From Pogonophryne albipinna (lineage: Eukaryota; Chordata; Actinopteri; Perciformes; Artedidraconidae): 64,000 nt of DNA. The notes under the pieces were generated by a model. It was not told the DNA's origin and did no database searches. It saw nothing but the letters and a program-made list of their open reading frames with translations. Location: positions 14,250,594 through 14,314,593 of the forward strand of contig CM053259.1 of NCBI GenBank assembly GCA_028583405.1, read 5' to 3'. The position numbers and the translations under genes are program-made. Below are positions 60,059 to 64,000 of this stretch, piece after piece. How positions within the stretch are numbered: the first letter of the stretch is position 1; each line of letters begins with the position of its first letter.

Positions 60059-60936
60059 TGTGACCTGCTCCATCGAAATCAGTCGCTTTGACCCGAAGAC
60101 ACATTTTGAGTTGTATACACTGTTGGAAAGAGGAGATTCCTAGCTTTCTAATGATATCAGGATTGTTTTTGTACTCCAAATATTAAGCGAAATATGTCAC
60201 ATTATATAATGACTGTCACAGAGTCATCATTTTGAGAAAAAGGCCTTCAAAGTTTTCTCTTCTCTGGAATCCATCGATCTGATTGATTATTAGCGGAGCA
60301 AATGATCAAAATACTACAGAGGGAAGATATTTTCGTTTGGAGGGGAAGCTCGCGAGTGTGTGTGTGTGTATACGTGTGTGTGCGTGTGTGTGTTTGTGTA
60401 ATTTTGCGTTTGTGTGTATTGTGTTTGTTTCCCGGGGAAAACACTCACGAGAAACACCGACTGTTGTTATGCCTGCTGTGACGTTAAATTACTCCGTTCT
60501 CCGCTTGTAATTATGCCGTTACAAGCTTGAAAGTTGTATTTATCCTCTGAATTTGCCAAAACAAGTTTAATATTCTGAAAGCCAAGACTTTGTTTAATTG
60601 AAATCAGATGAAAACAAACTGTAACGGACCCTGCCGTGTTATCTATGATTACTATACTCTTACATTCATAATTTCAGCCGGAGGGAGGGGGGGCGGCGCA
60701 GCGGAAGAGCAGATTGCGAGTGAGAGGTGCCTGTCTTCGTCCCTTTACAAGCTTTAAAAATGTATTTATCGTGTGATTTGGGAAATAAAAGTTTCATATT
60801 CTGAAAGCCAAGACTTTGTTTGTTTAAAATCAAACAAAACACCCGAACCCCGAAAAAATAGTTTTTTACGTAAATCCACGTTTATTTTGAAATGAGCCAT
60901 TGCGACTTCCGACTGATTTCGATAGAGCGGGTCACA
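60059..60936. mobile_element. 878-bp DNA element with TA duplication
   Basis: Ends TGTGACCTGCTCCATCGAAA and TTTCGATAGAGCGGGTCACA are near-perfect complements, each flanked by TA (60057-60058 and 60937-60938). A TA target suggests the Tc1/mariner superfamily, though no transposase is present. Inside, TTCTGAAAGCCAAGACTTTG occurs twice (about 60575 and 60799), so part of the element is duplicated. An imperfect GT run lies at 60354-60418. Confidence 0.8.
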
Positions 60937-61029
60937 TATAATAGTGATTTCAATGCCACCCCAAAATGATCACTGGTTCCATCCTGGCCACCCCACTGAA
61001 AATGTCCTGGCTCCGCCACTGGTCATTAC

Positions 61030-62006
61030 TGAGAAATGTCAAACAAATTCAAAACCTTACGTTTGAAACAGGTTTGCATTCCTCCACTTAAGGTGACGTT
61101 ATCATTGGAAACAATAAAAACTAATTGTTTTGATGTAGAATCTATCAATTGAATCGTTAGAGCAGAACAGAATGGTTGTATTGTAGCCTGAGTTCCGTGC
61201 AGCCTCTAGTTTCACCAGGTGGAAACATGGTCCATATAATGTGAATACATGTAGAAGTAGACAGTAAGAGGCCCCTGACATGAGGCCTATACTAAACATA
61301 GTAGGGGTTTTTAACAGCTTGCCAACTTACAGGCATCCTCTGCATAGCAGTATGAATAGCCTTAAAACAACCCACTCTGCGGTAACGAGAGTCATGTGTC
61401 TGAACCAAATGCCCTAAGTGAAGCCGTTAGTCTCATCTGACTGACCCAAGGTTTGGTGCTGGCGTGGCAATGAGGCTTCCAAGTGTTCAAAGCAGATGTC
61501 AAGCTTTCAGTTCATGGCTCCATGGGGGGGAGCAGACCCATGTGAGACAGTATCAATCAACGGCTGTAATGTTCAGTTTGAGGAGCGTCATTCTCTCTGG
61601 GAGCAGGAAATGGTGTCCATTCTCGGACCAGACCATTAATGTCATGTAGAGCAGCCATAGCATCTCTGTGACTGCACTCAGCCGGACTGTAGCAGGACAG
61701 AACTGGGTGACTCTCAGTGAAACCGTCCAAGGCCACAGACAAAATGGAACCACGTACTAACAAAAAGGACACAGGGCCATCAATGTCTCTCTTTACCATT
61801 GGCCTAATCATAAAACAAATCAGTGGGAAAAATGTGGAACACTAATCCATCATGTGAAATGTTGAGTTAATTTAAATAATTACGTATGGATTGAAATCAA
61901 ATTAACATTAACATTAGAACTAAAGTCAGTTAAAATTGGACTTGCACGGATCAGAATCTAATCAATACACCATTTCCCCAGCTCTGTAATGAAAAGGATA
62001 ACAAGC
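61030..62006. other. Unrecognised intergenic DNA
   Basis: No supported gene. Short frames on both strands around 61464-61811 have no family resemblance I can name. Confidence 0.5.
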
Positions 62007-62530
62007 AGGGATGCAAACTTGTCACCTTTCTGCAAAATTCGCCGTTTTGAATCCAAAATAGGTCGTTTGTGTGATTCATGTAGATCTGCAATAAAAAAAT
62101 ATTATTGGGGTATGGGGGGTCTGGGAACCGGAGTAATCTGCAGCCGCGAGCTGTTATGTTCCATCATGACACGCACGGTGCTCTTCTTATATATGACAAT
62201 GAAGCGCGAGCTGTGTGCTCGAGTCCTCCTGCCTGTCGGCTCTGCTCATGGATGTATAATAAGGCTATGCTTTTATCGCGAAAATGGTCTAGCTTCAGCA
62301 GCCACATTACCTACGGGTGCGTTCGTTAATATTAGATGTGTGGTCCGGAGTCACTGTGGCACAGACTGGACCGCTGGTGAACAGCTGTTAGAACGGGCCG
62401 TTCAGGTGTTCAGAGCAGAGCTCCCTGTCGGAGCGGCAGAGCGTAATGTGAACTTAAAAGTTTTTCTGTCGCAATATTATTTAAGGAATCGTTGAGCTAG
62501 CTAACTAGCATACATTGTCACTATCTGCTA
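62007..62530. mobile_element. Fragment of a CAGGGATGCAAACT-ended DNA element
   Basis: CAGGGATGCAAACTTGTCACC is the start of a DNA transposon family I have seen in fish. The interior continues with TTCGCCGTTTTGAATCC. The far end is missing because the tactt-rich MITE begins at about 62542. No transposase motif found. Confidence 0.4.
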
Positions 62531-62541
62531 ACGTTAGCTTT

Positions 62542-63119
62542 AGTACTCAGATCTTGTACTTGAGTAAAAGTAGAAGTACTCAGATCTTGTACTTGAGTAA
62601 AAGTAGAAGTACCAGAGCGTAGGAATACTATGTTACAGTAAAAGTACTGCATTCAAAATGTTACTCAAGTAAAAGTATAAAAGTATCCTCATCAAAATAT
62701 AGTGGAAATAGCGACAATAAAAGAAATCATTGTGCAGATTGGTTCATTTCAGAATAATATATAAGATACGTTTTATAATGATTGATCATGAAAGTGTTCT
62801 CAAAGCTGATAAAGGTGCAGCTAGTCTGAATGACTTTGTATACTGCAGGGTAGCTTGTGGATTTACTCCAGGTGGAACTAAAGTCTGATTTAACACTTGG
62901 TTATATTCCACATCATTCATCCACATCTGTGAAGTAACTAAAGGTATTAAATACATGTAGTGGAGTAGAAGTACACCATGTAGGCTACCTCTGAACTGTA
63001 GTGGAGTAGAAGAATACGTAGCAAAACATTTAAATACTTAAATAAAGTACAAGTATCTCAAAATTGTACCCAAGTATAGTACTAGTTGAGTTTATGAACT
63101 TAGTTACTTAACAGCACTG
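62542..63119. mobile_element. tactt-rich hAT MITE with internal 43-bp duplication
   Basis: Same family as 9449-9969. The right end is TTAACAGCACTG at 63119. The left terminus is lost. AGTACTCAGATCTTGTACTT is present twice in tandem at the start (62542 and 62576), a short duplication not seen in the other copies. Confidence 0.8.
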
Positions 63120-64000
63120 GTTATACAGATAGAAAGAATAAGCCTTGCACAGAGGCATGAAAAGACATTTTTTTTTCTCAAAATGCTCAACAGTGCTGCC
63201 AAAATTAAAAACTGACTGCTACACAATTAAAATGAATGGTTTTATACATTTCTATTAAATGTGACTCTGTAGCGTTTCTGTTATTATTACCACTGCTGCT
63301 TTAGTTGTTTTGACTGCTAAAATCATCTGTTATTCCTCATTTTAAAGCCGTTTTTCCGTGGGGTCGGAGAATGTTAAACTATATTTAAAACTGTAATTGA
63401 ACTTCAACTTATATTAATTATCTGATTCCAGTGGCCAGTTGGAACAGACAATCAACAAAGTTTCCATTTTGCAGCAACAGCGCAAAAAGGTTTCAACCAC
63501 AATTAGTATTATGTCTGAGTCTAGTTCTGTCTTGCTTTGTTTCGGAATGTGTTCAATACATTACATTTTTATTCATTATTACCATACAATACATAGATTA
63601 AGAATAATTGAAACAAATAATACAACATTAACCCAATTGAGCAGACAGATTTTTTTTTTAACCCTGATCTCCTCAGGCCGGTATTTATGACCAGCAGTCA
63701 TGCCTCTGAGGGTCTCATTCTGTGAGACAGATGCAGGACATAAAAACACTCTTTTGCTATTTATTTTCATTTTGCAGCACATTTATACTATAATATATAA
63801 TTTTGCTTTACATCTTCACATTATTTATTTTTCTCAAGTCATTTACTTTTGGTGAGATAACTAAAGTTTAGTTCATTTAACCCTGGCTATGGACTGATTC
63901 ATTATTAGTTGTTACAAAGCATACACAAGACGGCGGGACAAACCAATATAGAAACAATTAGACAAACAAACATGAACTCGCAATAAACACCAGCGTGACA
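63120..64000. other. AT-rich terminal stretch
   Basis: No gene, RNA or repeat recognised in the last 880 bp. Confidence 0.5.

Larger units (their letters stand above)
57667..61021 (+). mobile_element. hAT element with GCCACCCC subterminal repeats
   Basis: Ends CAGTGGCGGAGCTGG and CTGGCTCCGCCACTG are inverted. The perfect 8-bp duplication GTCATTAC is at 57659-57666 and 61022-61029. GGCCACCCC words cluster near both ends. Inside are a likely first coding exon (58051-58158), two nested insertions (58870-59103 and 60059-60936), and otherwise non-coding sequence. The transposase core is missing, so the copy is non-autonomous. Confidence 0.92.

Noticed and set aside
61989..62495. 168-codon + strand frame
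   Set aside because: It begins inside the end of a DNA transposon fragment (62007), has no recognisable domain, and overlaps another frame of similar quality.

Overview
This is a stretch of vertebrate genome, almost certainly from a teleost and probably a spiny-rayed (percomorph) fish. It has long introns with GT/AG splice sites, a recognisable angiopoietin-1 gene, and fish-type transposons: hAT, PIF/Harbinger-like, Tc1, Kolobok-like, L2-type LINEs, a tRNA-derived SINE and Ty3/gypsy elements. Bacterial features such as operons or ribosome binding sites are absent.

Layout. (1) 1-9.3 kb: the 3' end of angpt1 on the + strand. The last two coding exons (3299-3429 and 7407-7570) encode the C-terminal fibrinogen-like, Tie2-binding part. 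The intron between them carries a 651-bp hAT-type element, and a 3' UTR with several AATAAA signals follows. (2) 9.3-33.5 kb: gene-poor DNA built from layered transposons. At 13.9-17.8 kb one hAT element holds a second hAT element, which itself holds two more insertions, each bounded by an 8-bp target duplication. LINE remnants, a 37-bp minisatellite, a SINE, a 100-bp GT tract, a broken Tc1 transposase and a decayed SAMD3-like exon follow. (3) 33.5-41.2 kb: two Ty3/gypsy LTR retrotransposons joined tail to tail. The + strand one is nearly complete; the - strand one is a sushi/PEG10-type element cut off inside reverse transcriptase. (4) 41.4-45.6 kb: a 4.2-kb foldback element with long inverted arms, related to a rearranged copy at 18.2-20.0 kb. 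(5) 45.7-49.0 kb: transposon-like ends around two convergent sets of candidate spliced small ORFs, whose exon phases and poly(A) signals fit together. (6) 49.0-52.6 kb: a second foldback element carrying a THAP zinc-finger exon in both arms. (7) 53.2-55.7 kb: an isolated retroviral envelope gene on the - strand, 766 codons in one frame with a single in-frame TAA. It has CWLC and CX6CC motifs, two furin-like sites and a candidate splice acceptor, but no gag, pol or LTR nearby. (8) 55.8-63.1 kb: a Kolobok-like TTAA element, another hAT element with two nested insertions, and hAT MITE pieces.

The only confident host gene is angpt1. The two most interesting candidates for undescribed biology are the isolated env gene, which could be a captured env of the percomORF kind, and the convergent spliced small ORFs at 45.9-48.7 kb. 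Boundaries and motifs were read directly from the sequence. Family names are assigned from motifs, terminal repeats and target-site duplications, without database searches.
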